A stretch of DNA of 64,000 nucleotides from an uncultured Collinsella sp. (GCA_902491345.1 CABUHI010000008.1:14073-78072); one strand, 5' to 3'. Positions 47,278-56,178 are shown, counted from the first letter of the stretch. Notes: generated from the letters alone by a model not told the origin. A program made the numbers and translations.

Positions 47278-47451
47278 TCAGCGCCACGGGTCGGCTTCGA
47301 ACATTGGCTCGCGCTCGGGGCGGCGATCACTGTAGGGATCGTAGCCGTCGTCGTCCTCGTTCTCGGCACGGATATAGGGGTCGCGCGGCTTGGGCGCCGG
47401 TTTGGACGTGGGCTTGAGCGCCGGCGCGCTTGTCTTGATCTCGTCTTTCAT
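47278..47451 (-). CDS. small acidic/proline-rich hypothetical protein
   Basis: A 57-residue protein (MKDEIKTSAPALKPTSKPAP...) with an N-terminal Lys/Pro-rich half and a C-terminal Asp/Arg-rich half (NEDDDGYDPYSDRRPE). No membrane segment. ATG 47451 is chosen because GAGGAG lies eight bases before it; ATG 47457 is too close. Likely a disordered small protein; not recognised. Confidence 0.5.
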   Translation of the reverse strand: MKDEIKTSAPALKPTSKPAPKPRDPYIRAENEDDDGYDPYSDRRPEREPMFEADPWR

Positions 47452-47504
47452 CTGCATAGCTCCTCGCATCGCATCCGTTCAACATCATCGATTGTCGCAC
47501 GAAA

Positions 47505-47538
47505 AAGGGCGGCGGACCCAATTGGATCCGCCGCCCTT
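47505..47538 (-). terminator. rho-independent terminator of clpB
   Basis: AAGGGCGGCGGA pairs with TCCGCCGCCCTT around a CCCAATTGGA-type centre; on the reverse strand it is followed by TTTTTC. It lies 45 bases past the clpB stop. Confidence 0.9.
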
Positions 47539-47582
47539 GGTGTTTAGAGACGGCTGGTAGATTTTAAGGCATGTCCCAAAAT

Positions 47583-50210
47583 CTACTCGGCGTCGGGAAC
47601 CTCGTAGGTGGCCGCCGGCGTGTTGTCGCACACGACGGTAAAGCCGCCGTCCTTGCCGGCATCGACCGTCACCTGATCGCCCTCGCGCACCGTGCCGTCG
47701 ATGATAGCGGCGGCGATGGCATCCACGACCTCGCGCTGAACCAGGCGCTTGAGCGGACGGGCACCGAACACGGGGTCCAAGCCACCCACGGCGAGCATCT
47801 GCTTGGCCGCCGGGGTGATGGCAAGCGTCATGCGCTCCTTGGCCAGGCGTGCGCGAACGTCGGCAAGCTGGATGTCGACAATCTTCTCGATCTGCGCCAT
47901 GCCGAGCGGATGGAACACCACGATATCGTCGATACGGTTGAGGAACTCGGGGCGGAAGGTCTGAGCCATGGCGGCGTCGACCTGATGGCGCATCTCCTCC
48001 TCGTCCTTACCGGACAGATCGGCGATGGCCTTGGAGCCCACGTTGGACGTCATGATGATAATCGTGTTCTTGAAGGACACCTGGCGACCCTGGCCATCGG
48101 TCAGACGGCCGTCGTCGAGCACCTGCAGCAGCACGTTGAAGACATCTGGATGGGCCTTCTCCATCTCGTCGAGCAAGATCACGGAGTACGGACGACGGCG
48201 CACGGCCTCAGTGAGCTGGCCGCCCTCGTCGTAACCCACGTATCCCGGGGGCGCACCGATCAGACGCTGGACGCTGAACTTCTCCATGTACTCGGACATG
48301 TCGATACGCACGAGCGCGCGCTCGTCGTCGAACAGGCACTCGGCAAGTGCCTTGGCGAGCTCGGTCTTGCCCACGCCGGTGGGGCCCAGGAAGAAGAAGC
48401 TGCCGATGGGCTTGTCCGGATCGGAGAGGCCCGCACGGCTGCGGCGCACAGCCGCGGCGACGGCGGAGACGGCCTCGTCCTGGCCGATGACGCGCTTATG
48501 CAGCTCACCCTCCAGGCCCTTCAGCTTGTCGAGCTCGCCCTGCATCATCTTGGACACGGGCACGCCGGTCCAGGCACTCACGACCTCGGCGATCTCATCG
48601 GAGGTCACCTGCTCGTTGAGACCCTCGCCGTCCTTCTGCTTTTGCGCCTCGAGCGCAGCCTCGGAATCCTGAATCTGCTGCTGCAGACCCGGAATCACGG
48701 AGTAGCGCAGCTCGGACGCACGGCCCAGGTCGCCGTTGCGCGTCGCGCGCTCCTCTTCGCTTCTGGCCTCGTCGAGCTGCCCCTTAAGCTCCTGCACGTG
48801 GTCGATGGCGTTCTTCTGGTTGAGCCAGCCGGCCTTTTGCACGTTGAGCTTTTCTTGGACCTCGGCGATCTCTTGGCGCAGGGCCTCCAGACGCTCCTTG
48901 GAGGCGTCGTCGGTCTCCTTCATGAGCGCCTGTTCCTCGATCTGCAGCTGGGTGAGCTGACGCGTGGTGGCGTCGATCTCGACCGGCATGCTGTCGAGCT
49001 CCATGCGCAAGCGGCTTGCGGCCTCGTCGACCAGGTCGATGGCCTTGTCGGGCAGGAAGCGGTCGGCGATGTAGCGATCGGAGAGGTCGGCGGCGGCCAC
49101 GAGCGCGCTATCGGTGATGTGCACGCCGTGGAAGATCTCGTACTTCTCCTTGAGGCCACGCAGGATCGAGATGGTGTCCTCGACGGTAGGCTCGCTCACC
49201 ATAACGGTCTGGAAACGACGGGCGAGCGCCGCGTCCTTCTCGATGTACTTGCGGTATTCGTCGAGCGTGGTCGCGCCGATCGCATGCAGGTCGCCACGGG
49301 CGAGTGCAGGCTTGAGGATGTTGCCGGCGTCCATGGAGCCCTCGGTGGCACCCGCGCCCACGATGGTATGGAGCTCATCGATGAACAGGATGACCTTGCC
49401 TTCGGATTTTTGAACCTCCTTGAGCACGGCCTTCAAGCGGTCCTCGAACTCGCCGCGGTACTTGGCACCGGCGACCAGCGCGCTCATGTCGAGCTCGATG
49501 AGGTCGCGGTCGCGCAGGGTGCTCGGCACGTCGCCGGCCACGATACGCTGGGCGATGCCCTCGACGATGGCGGTTTTACCGACGCCCGGCTCGCCGATGA
49601 GCACGGGGTTGTTCTTGGTGCGGCGGGACAGGACCTGGATGGTACGGCGAATCTCGTCGGTACGGCCGATGACCGGGTCGAGCTTGCCGGCGCGGGCCAG
49701 GTCGCAGATGTTGCGGCCGTACTGCTCCAGCGCCTCAAACTGAGTCTTGTCCTCGGCAGACGTCACGCGGTCATCGCCACGCAGTTCCTCGTAGACCTGC
49801 TCGATGCGCTCCTTGGTGACGCCAGCGTCGCGCAGCACGCGGCCGGCCTCGCCCTTGTCCTCGGCAAGTGCCATCAGCAGATGCTCGGTCACCACAAAGC
49901 TGTCGCCCATCTTGGTGGCCTTCTTCTCGGCCTTTTCGATGACGCGGACAAGCTCGTTGGACAGGCCCATCTGCTGGCCCTCGCCCGAAACCTTGGGCGC
50001 GTGGTCGATGGCGTCTTGTGTGGAGCGTGCGAGCTGGGCCGGGTCGGCACCGATGCGCTCGATAATCACGGAGATATTGCGCTCGCCGGCACCGAGCAGA
50101 GCAGACAGCAGGTGAATCGGCTCCACCGCGCCGGCCTGCGCATCGGCAGCCGTGCTCATGGCGGTCTGCAACGCCTCGCGCGACGTCATTGCTAGCTTAT
50201 CGATTCTCAT
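47583..50210 (-). CDS. clpB: ATP-dependent disaggregase ClpB
   Basis: Hsp100 hexamer that rescues aggregated proteins together with DnaK, DnaJ and GrpE. The 875 residues show the full order: N-domain (SREALQTAMSTAADAQ), first AAA domain with Walker A GEPGVGKTA near 200 and IDELHTIVGAG, a long coiled-coil middle domain (about 400-530), and a second AAA domain with GPTGVGKTELAKALAE near 608 and LLDEMEKAHPDVF. AGAGAGGTG precedes ATG 50210. An HspR-type box lies about 90 bases upstream (50301-50325), matching the one before dnaK, so it should be heat-induced. Confidence 0.97.
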   Translation of the reverse strand: MRIDKLAMTSREALQTAMSTAADAQAGAVEPIHLLSALLGAGERNISVIIERIGADPAQLARSTQDAIDHAPKVSGEGQQMGLSNELVRVIEKAEKKATKMGDSFVVTEHLLMALAEDKGEAGRVLRDAGVTKERIEQVYEELRGDDRVTSAEDKTQFEALEQYGRNICDLARAGKLDPVIGRTDEIRRTIQVLSRRTKNNPVLIGEPGVGKTAIVEGIAQRIVAGDVPSTLRDRDLIELDMSALVAGAKYRGEFEDRLKAVLKEVQKSEGKVILFIDELHTIVGAGATEGSMDAGNILKPALARGDLHAIGATTLDEYRKYIEKDAALARRFQTVMVSEPTVEDTISILRGLKEKYEIFHGVHITDSALVAAADLSDRYIADRFLPDKAIDLVDEAASRLRMELDSMPVEIDATTRQLTQLQIEEQALMKETDDASKERLEALRQEIAEVQEKLNVQKAGWLNQKNAIDHVQELKGQLDEARSEEERATRNGDLGRASELRYSVIPGLQQQIQDSEAALEAQKQKDGEGLNEQVTSDEIAEVVSAWTGVPVSKMMQGELDKLKGLEGELHKRVIGQDEAVSAVAAAVRRSRAGLSDPDKPIGSFFFLGPTGVGKTELAKALAECLFDDERALVRIDMSEYMEKFSVQRLIGAPPGYVGYDEGGQLTEAVRRRPYSVILLDEMEKAHPDVFNVLLQVLDDGRLTDGQGRQVSFKNTIIIMTSNVGSKAIADLSGKDEEEMRHQVDAAMAQTFRPEFLNRIDDIVVFHPLGMAQIEKIVDIQLADVRARLAKERMTLAITPAAKQMLAVGGLDPVFGARPLKRLVQREVVDAIAAAIIDGTVREGDQVTVDAGKDGGFTVVCDNTPAATYEVPDAE

Positions 50211-50300
50211 GGAATCACCTCTCTTGGGGCGGCCGCCCTACGGGGCGGCTTCACGTTGTTCGAGAAGTATTGTTGCCAGCTTTGCGCGATCTTATACATA

Positions 50301-50325
50301 AATCTAAGTCTCTATATATAAGATT
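50301..50325 (-). promoter_or_regulatory. HspR-type operator before clpB
   Basis: A 25-bp box, AATCTAAGTC-N7-ATAAGATT in outline, with partial dyad symmetry (AATCT/AGATT). The same outer bases with the same spacing occur before dnaK at 59062-59086. As hspR is in the dnaK operon, this is the likely binding site, a variant of the HAIR element of other actinobacteria. Confidence 0.75.
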
Positions 50326-50387
50326 TTATGAGTGATTGAGAGATAGGGGATAGAGATGTCGGCCCGCCGCCGCACAGGCGCGCTACC

Positions 50388-50605
50388 GTCTCAATCTGTA
50401 ACATCTAGCGACTGTTTATGGCTCCAGATGTTACAAATCAAGATGAAATGACCAACGGCGCCCGTTTGTCTCAATCTGTAACATCTACTCGGCAAATAGA
50501 GCCCTATCTGTTACAAATCGAGACGAACAGAAGACACCCGAATCGAGAATCTAAATCTGTAACACCAGGCCCACTTTTAGCGACCAAGATGTTACAAGTC
50601 GAGAC
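50388..50605. repeat. tandem array of three inverted-repeat units
   Basis: Each unit has a left arm like GTCTCAATCTGTAACATCT, a 19-20 base non-conserved centre, and a right arm like AGATGTTACAAATCGAGAC. Arms: 50388-50406/50426-50443, 50468-50486/50506-50524, and 50549-50566/50587-50605. The units recur every 78-80 bp. The alternating orientation of one 19-base motif and unique centres make this unlike a CRISPR array. Confidence 0.8.
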
Positions 50606-50609
50606 AAAC

Positions 50610-50654
50610 CGAGAACCACCACAAAGGTGCCTGTCCCCTTTGTGACGGTTCTCG
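50610..50654. repeat. compound hairpin CGAGAACC...GGTTCTCG
   Basis: CGAGAACC, AC, CACAAAGG, loop TGCCTGTCC, CCTTTGTG, AC, GGTTCTCG: two stacked stems separated by a symmetric AC/AC mismatch. It directly follows the three-unit array. Confidence 0.75.
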
Positions 50655-50702
50655 ACAAAAAGAAGCCGCCCCGATAACAGAGGCGGCATCAAGCAAGTCT
50701 AT

Positions 50703-51820
50703 TTATTAGCGTCCCTCAAGACCCAACGAGAACGCAGCGATGGAATCGAGAACCGACAATAGCCCGTTCGCACAGATAGAGGCAGAGATTCAAGGTCAGA
50801 GTCCGGCTTAAACGGCTTAGCTATCGCACGTCACATTGTTCTCGTCGTCCCCCTATCATATTTATAGTGCTTATAGTGAAAATAGTGAGTTTAGTGAGAA
50901 GAGTATCGCTCAAAACTCGTGGACTCAATTATTGACCTCACGCCCAGAATGAGTGGGGCAAATATTTCTATTAGAGGTCAAATCGAAGCCCAATAGGGCC
51001 TTTTCACCCCGTCATTTCGATCGATCGCTTTCTTTTGAAGATTGTCGTAAGCTGGTATCACTTATCTTAATGAATGCATACTATTTGCGAGGTACCCGCC
51101 GTGAAACGCTCCACCTATATCGGCCTGCTCGTCTTAGCGTTTGCGATTACCGCAGTCGGCGTAGGAATTATCTATCTCGCATTTCTCCCCGCCTCTGCGA
51201 CGCAGGCGGCGGTTGAGACCGTAAGCTATCCCATCGAGGTCCTCACCGATATCGTCAAACCCGATTCGGTCACCGTCGATTTTGACGGTACGCCCGCAGC
51301 GCTTGGTGTCAGCAACTATCCCCGCATCGAACTTGGGGCCAGACGCTACACCAAAGATGAGCAGCTTATCGGCAAGGCAACCAGTTTACTCAAAGGCAAG
51401 ACGTTTAAGCGGTGGTACGGCGCCGCAATATATCGAGCCAAGAATGGCCAAATGGTTGGCGGATATTATTCGACCCTTGAGCTCGATGCGGCAAACGGGA
51501 GCAAATTGTGCAACGTCTCATACGACCCCGGCTGCGTGGACAATGAAGGACCGGGGGTCTATATCTCGGATGGCGACGTAATCTACGTCATGGAGGGCGA
51601 CCAGACGGCAGTCGTCGATTTTATGGATCGGTGTACCGAGGATGCCTACGAACAAACCTGCGAGCCCGATCCGCAGACAGCGCGCAACAGTGGCTCGGCA
51701 CGCACTTGGCTATTTGACGATGAAATAACCTGGACCCCATCGAAATAAGGACCCGCCGGGCAGGCAACTTTGTGATGGTCCCGGTCAATTATTAGCGCCC
51801 CTCAAGACCCAACGAGAACG
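50703..51820. repeat. 32-bp direct repeats flanking the anchored-protein gene
   Basis: TTATTAGCG-Y-CCCTCAAGACCC-AACGAGAACG occurs at 50703-50734 and 51789-51820 with one mismatch, 1086 bp apart, on both sides of the gene at 51101-51748. On the reverse strand both read as the same C-terminal peptide (FSLGLEGR and stop), so they may be duplicated gene ends rather than attachment sites. Confidence 0.7.
51101..51748 (+). CDS. membrane-anchored extracytoplasmic hypothetical protein
   Basis: A 215-residue protein with an N-terminal signal anchor (KRSTYIGLLVLAFAITAVGV, residues 2-21 and on) and a mostly beta-rich outer domain containing four cysteines (two in CNVSYDPGC, two in the C-terminal CTEDAYEQTC) that may form disulfides. 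GTG 51101 has GAGG eight bases upstream; upstream in-frame codons lack a site. It stands alone between repeats. Not recognised; a surface role is inferred. Confidence 0.65.
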   Translation: MKRSTYIGLLVLAFAITAVGVGIIYLAFLPASATQAAVETVSYPIEVLTDIVKPDSVTVDFDGTPAALGVSNYPRIELGARRYTKDEQLIGKATSLLKGKTFKRWYGAAIYRAKNGQMVGGYYSTLELDAANGSKLCNVSYDPGCVDNEGPGVYISDGDVIYVMEGDQTAVVDFMDRCTEDAYEQTCEPDPQTARNSGSARTWLFDDEITWTPSK

Positions 51821-51828
51821 TCGCGGTA

Positions 51829-51900
51829 GCCCCGGCCACACCTTTCCCTCGGGCGACCCTCGCGAAGCGCGTGAGCACGAGGGAAAGGTGTGGCCGGGGC
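51829..51900 (-). terminator. perfect 23-bp palindrome after hydratase gene
   Basis: GCCCCGGCCACACCTTTCCC(TCG) at 51829-51851 pairs perfectly with 51878-51900; the 26-base loop itself contains CTCGCG/CGCGTGAG. The right arm ends 11 bases from the hydratase stop. The build is the same as the PFOR palindrome at 4163-4287. Confidence 0.75.
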
Positions 51901-51911
51901 GTACAGCAGAG

Positions 51912-54212
51912 TTACTCGGCAGCGGCCTTGAACTTGTTGTAGTTGATCAGGCAGCCGGCCTTGACGATGGCACGCTCCTCTGCCGTCATATCGGCAATAT
52001 AGAGCTCAATCTGCTCAACCGTGCCGTCGGCGCGCACAACGTAGGCGGCGATGCCCCTCAGATCGCCGTCGAGCGCGGCGCGGATACCCGGCACAAAGAC
52101 GTAGTCGCCCACCTCAAAGTTGGGCTCGGCCTCCATCTGGAAGGGCACCATGCCCCAGTTCATCACGTTGGAGCGATAGCGCTTGGTGGCGTACTCGTGG
52201 ACGATGTTTGCCAGGCCGCCGATGACGCGCTGGCAGCTCGCGGCCTGCTCGCGGGCAGAACCGTCGCCGGGCTTCTTGGCATAGAGCATGGAGCCGTACT
52301 CGGTCGCCTTGGCATCGGCCGCGACGCCGGCGCCGGCCAGTGCCTCAAACACGCCGGCAAGCTCGGCATCGAGCGCCGCCAAGTCGCCTGCTGCCTCGCC
52401 GGCAACGCGGCGCTTTTCCACCGCGTCGACCTCCTTGGAACGACCCACGTAGGCCGGATCGCGGCGGCTGAGAGTAAACTCGGCCAGGCCCAGCGGGTTG
52501 GAGCGGAAGGAGCTCGTCTCGCCCGAGGGAATGAGCTCGTCAGTCGTGGTGACCGGGTCCATGATCTTGGAGCACACCTTGAGCAGGATATCGTCGCCGA
52601 GAGGCTCCATCGCGGGCCACGGCTTGATGTTGGGACCCTCGACCAGCTCGTCGGCAGGCTCCGCCTTGCCAAAGCCCCAGTACACGCGCTTTTTGTACGG
52701 CGCGTCGTCAAAGGTGTACTCGCAGGCCTCGTCCCAAGTCTCCTCGGGCAGGTCGGTCGCCGGCGTCAGGACGCCGCCGTTGGCAGCCGTCGCCGCAATG
52801 GAGCGGGCGTCCATCAGGGCTACGGCGCTCAGCTGGCCATTACCCGGCTTGGAACCCTCGCGGTTGGGGAAATTGCGCGTGGTGTGGCGAATCGAAAGGC
52901 CGTTGTTGGCAGGCGTGTCGCCGGCGCCGAAGCACGGGCCGCAGAATGCCGTGCGCACAATCGCGCCGGCCTCCATAAGGTCGTAGATGTAGCCGCGGCG
53001 TGTAAGCTCGAGTGCCACGGGCTGGCTCGTGGGGTAGACCGACAGCGAGAACTCGCCGCAGCCGGTGTTGGCGCCCTTGAGCACGCGGGCAGCCTGGACC
53101 ACGGAGTCGTAGTTGCCGCCCGAGCAGCCGGCGATAACGCCCTGCTGCACGTGCAGCTTGCCGTCGACGATCTTGTCGAGCAGGCTAAAGTGCGTCTTGC
53201 CCTCGCCGATCTTGGCGGCCTCGAGCTCCACCTCGTGCAGGATGTCCTCGAGGTTCTCGTTGAGCTCGTCGATCTCAAAGCCGTTGGAAGGATGGAACGG
53301 CAGCGCGATCATGGGCTTGATGCTCGACAGATCGACCTCGACGCAGCCGTCGTAGTAGGCAACATCGGCGGGCTTGAGCTCGCGGTAGTCGTCGCCGCGG
53401 CCGTGCATGGTCAGGAATGCGCGCGTGTCCTCGTCGGTGGCCCAAATGCTCGACAGGCAGGTAGTCTCGGTGGTCATGACGTCGACGCCGTTGCGGTAGT
53501 CGGTCGTCATGCTCGCGATGCCGGGGCCTACGAACTCCATGACCCTGTTCTTAACGTAACCCTTGGCAAAGACGGCGCGGATGATGGCGAGCGCCACATC
53601 GTGTGGGCCAACGCCGGGGCGCGGGGCGCCCGTGAGGTAGATGGCAACGACGCCGGGATAGGCAACGTCGTAGGTGTCGCGCAGCAGCTGCTTTGCCAGC
53701 TCGCCACCGCCCTCGCCCACGGCCATGGTGCCCAGAGCGCCGTAGCGGGTGTGCGAGTCGGAGCCCAGGATCATCTTGCCACAGCCGGCGAAGTTCTCAC
53801 GCATAAAGGAGTGGATGACGGCGATGTGCGGCGGGACGAAGATGCCGCCGTACTTCTTGGCAGCCGAGAGACCGAAGACGTGGTCGTCCTCGTTGATAGT
53901 GCCGCCCACGGCGCACAGCGAGTTGTGGCAGTTAGTGAGTACGTAGGGCAGCGGGAACTGCTCCATGCCCGAGGCGCGCGCCGTCTGGATGATGCCAACG
54001 AAGGTGATGTCGTGGCTCGCCATGGCGTCAAAGCGAATCTTGAGTGCCTCGGGGTCACCCGACGTGTTATGTGCCTGGAGGATCGAATACGCGATGGTGC
54101 CGCGCTTGGCATCCTCGGGCGTCTGCGTAATACCGCGCTCGGCAGCCTCGGCCGCAGGCACAACCTCGCTGCCGCCGCGCAGGTAGATGCCGTCCTCGTA
54201 CAGCTTGACCAT
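51912..54212 (-). CDS. aconitase-family hydratase
   Basis: A 766-residue [4Fe-4S] dehydratase of the aconitase superfamily. The start MVKLYEDGIYLRGGSEVVPA and motifs TNCHNSLCAVGGT and CGPCFGAGDTPANN (cluster cysteines and active-site loop) are clear, as are GSDSHTRYG and the C-terminal swivel domain with SNVMNWGMVPF. The N-terminal sequence resembles the YbhJ-type hydratase group more than classical AcnA or AcnB, so the substrate could be aconitate/citrate or a related acid. ATG 54212 has GGGAG before it; an in-frame start 15 codons upstream does not. Single gene. Confidence 0.9.
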   Translation of the reverse strand: MVKLYEDGIYLRGGSEVVPAAEAAERGITQTPEDAKRGTIAYSILQAHNTSGDPEALKIRFDAMASHDITFVGIIQTARASGMEQFPLPYVLTNCHNSLCAVGGTINEDDHVFGLSAAKKYGGIFVPPHIAVIHSFMRENFAGCGKMILGSDSHTRYGALGTMAVGEGGGELAKQLLRDTYDVAYPGVVAIYLTGAPRPGVGPHDVALAIIRAVFAKGYVKNRVMEFVGPGIASMTTDYRNGVDVMTTETTCLSSIWATDEDTRAFLTMHGRGDDYRELKPADVAYYDGCVEVDLSSIKPMIALPFHPSNGFEIDELNENLEDILHEVELEAAKIGEGKTHFSLLDKIVDGKLHVQQGVIAGCSGGNYDSVVQAARVLKGANTGCGEFSLSVYPTSQPVALELTRRGYIYDLMEAGAIVRTAFCGPCFGAGDTPANNGLSIRHTTRNFPNREGSKPGNGQLSAVALMDARSIAATAANGGVLTPATDLPEETWDEACEYTFDDAPYKKRVYWGFGKAEPADELVEGPNIKPWPAMEPLGDDILLKVCSKIMDPVTTTDELIPSGETSSFRSNPLGLAEFTLSRRDPAYVGRSKEVDAVEKRRVAGEAAGDLAALDAELAGVFEALAGAGVAADAKATEYGSMLYAKKPGDGSAREQAASCQRVIGGLANIVHEYATKRYRSNVMNWGMVPFQMEAEPNFEVGDYVFVPGIRAALDGDLRGIAAYVVRADGTVEQIELYIADMTAEERAIVKAGCLINYNKFKAAAE

Positions 54213-54651
54213 ACTGTCTCCCACTCTGCCCAAAAGATTTGGGCGCATAGCATACATTCGTTCAATATCGTGCCATAGAACGGTTGCGAGTGGGTTACGA
54301 ATCTACACGTTCACTTTATCTCAGTAAAGTAAAGGACGAGCACCTTGCATCACTCTTCTGACAAGGAGTGTCCCAAAGTGCCGGCACAAAAGGAACGTCC
54401 CCAACTGCCAAGTGCCGCAAGAATGTCCCCTTTGACCAGTCATTTAAGAACGTCCCCAATGACTACCGCATCCGGAGCAAGGCAACGCCGCAGGTAGAGG
54501 ACGGACAGCGAGCGACGTCCAGAGCGAACAAGTTGGCATGAAAAAGGCAAGGCATAGACCTTCTGGTCATGCCTTGCCTTTTGAATGACAAATTGTCGCT
54601 CTGGGTGGCGCGCAGCGTCGGCCCGTTACGCGGGTTGGTAAACCCGCGTAA
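54213..54651. other. intergenic, 439 bp: repeats and hsp operon terminator
   Basis: Contains at 54363-54420 a relative of the element next to the FHA genes (AGTGTCCC..AAGTGCCGGCA..AAAGGAACGTCCC), then further GTCCC-type repeats to 54470, and the terminator at 54541-54573. No gene. Confidence 0.6.
54541..54573 (-). terminator. terminator of the dnaK operon
   Basis: AAAAAGGCAAGGCAT pairs with ATGCCTTGCCTTTT around a smaller GACC/GGTC hairpin; the reverse strand ends in TTTTT. It lies about 80 bases past the hspR stop. Confidence 0.88.
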
Positions 54652-55068
54652 CTACAAATCCCCGCCGGCACCCAGCAGCTTGCGCATGACCTGTTCGGGG
54701 TTAACCGAGCCGTCGCGCGGGGCCAGGGCGGTGATCTTCTTCTGCATCTTGTACTCGTGCAGCTCGTCCTCGAGCTGGCGCACGCGGGCGCGAAGCTTTT
54801 CGTTCTCGCGCTCGCGCTCCTCGGCACGCTCCTTCATATCGAGGATGCGCACCACGCCGGCAAGGTTGATGCCCTCGTCGGTCAGCTGGTTGATGAGCTC
54901 CAGGCGCTCGATATCGGCACGCGAATACAGACGCGTGTTGCCGCCCGAGCGCTGGGGGTTCACCAGGCCCTTGGACTCGTAGACGCGCAGAGTCTGCGGA
55001 TGCATACCGGTCAGCTCGGCCGCCACGCTAATCATGTACAGCGGTTTGTTCCTATTGTCCTCGGCCAT
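54652..55068 (-). CDS. hspR: heat-shock repressor HspR (MerR family)
   Basis: A 138-residue repressor of chaperone genes that uses DnaK as co-repressor in other actinobacteria. The N-terminal MerR winged helix reads MISVAAELTGMHPQTLRVYE then GLVNPQRSGGNTRLYS; a Lys/Glu-rich coiled coil follows (about 75-110). It is last in dnaK-grpE-dnaJ-hspR. The 25-bp boxes before dnaK (59062-59086) and clpB (50301-50325) are its likely sites, giving feedback control. Confidence 0.93.
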   Translation of the reverse strand: MAEDNRNKPLYMISVAAELTGMHPQTLRVYESKGLVNPQRSGGNTRLYSRADIERLELINQLTDEGINLAGVVRILDMKERAEERERENEKLRARVRQLEDELHEYKMQKKITALAPRDGSVNPEQVMRKLLGAGGDL

Positions 55069-55140
55069 GCTACCTGACCCCTTTCCGTCTCGTTATCGTC
55101 CATCATAAGCCCGCGGGCGTGGGCGTGCGCCGCGACCGCC

Positions 55141-56106
55141 CTAGTACGTCGCCTTGTAACGGTTGACCTTCTCGCGGTAGTCGCGCGTGTCGGCCTCGCG
55201 CAGCTTGGTCATGGCATCGCGCTCGTCATCAGACAGGTTCGTGGGAACCTGCACCTTGATCTCGACAAGCAGCGCACCGGTGCGCCCGCGATGCTTAACG
55301 TCGGGCGCGCCCATCTCCTTAAAGCGGAACTTCTTGCCCGTCTGGGTACCCGCGGGCACCTTCAGACGAACCGTCGCACCACCGGGCGTCGGCACGTCCA
55401 CCGTGCAGCCGAGCGCCGCCTCGTAGACCGAGACCGGTACCTCCATGGTCACGTCGGCACCTTTGCGCTTAAACAGCGGGTGCTCCTCCACATGCGTGGT
55501 CACGACCAGGTCGCCGCGCTCGCCACCCGCAACGCCATACTCGCCGCGACGCTTGTAGCGCAGCTTGCCGCCATCGACCGCGCCCGCGGGCACCGAGACC
55601 GTGATGGTCTGCTGCTCGCCTGTCGAGGGAATGCGATAGGTGACCTTGTGCGTCACGCCGCAAAACGCGTCCTCGGCCGTTACGTCGACAGTCAGCGACA
55701 GGTCGCCGCCCTTGCGCGCGCGGCTGCGGCCCGCGCCGGCACCGGCAGCGCCCGCGGCCCCGGCAAAGCCCGAGCCCCAATCGCTGCCCCAGGCGCCGTT
55801 GCCGCTAAATATGCTGTCGAAGATGTCGCCCCAGCCGCTGGCGCCCGCGCCGGCACCGTAGCCGCCGCCATACGCGCCGCCCGCGCCCGGCATGCCGCCA
55901 AACATGAGCATCTGGTCGTACTCTTTGCGCTTCTTCTCGTCCGAAAGCGTCTCGTAGGCCTCGCTGATCTCCTTGAACTTGGCCTCGTCGCCGCCGGCAT
56001 CGGGGTGATATTTTTGCGCGAGCTTGCGAAACGCGCTCTTGATCTCTTTGTCGGAGGCGCTCTTGGATACGCCCAGGATGTCATAGAAGGTTTTGCCTGC
56101 AGCCAT
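55141..56106 (-). CDS. dnaJ: DnaJ-type co-chaperone without zinc finger
   Basis: A 321-residue Hsp40. The J-domain (FYDILGVSKSASDKEIKSAF, HPD in YHPDAGGD near residue 36) stimulates DnaK ATPase. A Gly/Ala-rich linker (about 70-135) leads to the two C-terminal substrate-binding domains. The CXXCXGXG zinc-finger repeats of type I DnaJ are absent, so it is CbpA/type II-like although it stands in the dnaK operon; the same is common in actinobacterial dnaJ1/dnaJ2 variants. hspR follows 72 bases on. Confidence 0.93.
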   Translation of the reverse strand: MAAGKTFYDILGVSKSASDKEIKSAFRKLAQKYHPDAGGDEAKFKEISEAYETLSDEKKRKEYDQMLMFGGMPGAGGAYGGGYGAGAGASGWGDIFDSIFSGNGAWGSDWGSGFAGAAGAAGAGAGRSRARKGGDLSLTVDVTAEDAFCGVTHKVTYRIPSTGEQQTITVSVPAGAVDGGKLRYKRRGEYGVAGGERGDLVVTTHVEEHPLFKRKGADVTMEVPVSVYEAALGCTVDVPTPGGATVRLKVPAGTQTGKKFRFKEMGAPDVKHRGRTGALLVEIKVQVPTNLSDDERDAMTKLREADTRDYREKVNRYKATY

Positions 56107-56178
56107 CGTAGCTCCTCTCCTGTTTCATCCGCCGCCCAGCGGGCGGCGGCTCATGCTTTCATATGGCACTAGGCCAGA

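Larger units (their letters stand above)
50211..51100. other. intergenic, 890 bp, rich in repeats
   Basis: No gene is supported. Reading rightwards it holds the HspR box (50301-50325), a three-unit inverted-repeat array (50388-50605), a compound hairpin (50610-50654), a terminator-like GCCGCC/GGCGGC hairpin (50666-50685) and the left copy of a 32-bp direct repeat (50703-50734). On the reverse strand that copy reads as a protein end (AAFSLGLEGR, then stop), so it may be the scrap of a lost gene. The stretch 50735-51100 shows only AT-rich promoter-like DNA. Confidence 0.6.

Noticed and set aside
47571..50195. 874-codon forward frame and the similar one at 51888-54278
   Set aside because: Antisense shadows of clpB and the aconitase-family gene; no recognisable motifs or ribosome sites.
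50388..50605. Possible CRISPR array
   Set aside because: The repeated motif alternates in orientation, centres are only 19-20 bases and no cas gene is nearby.
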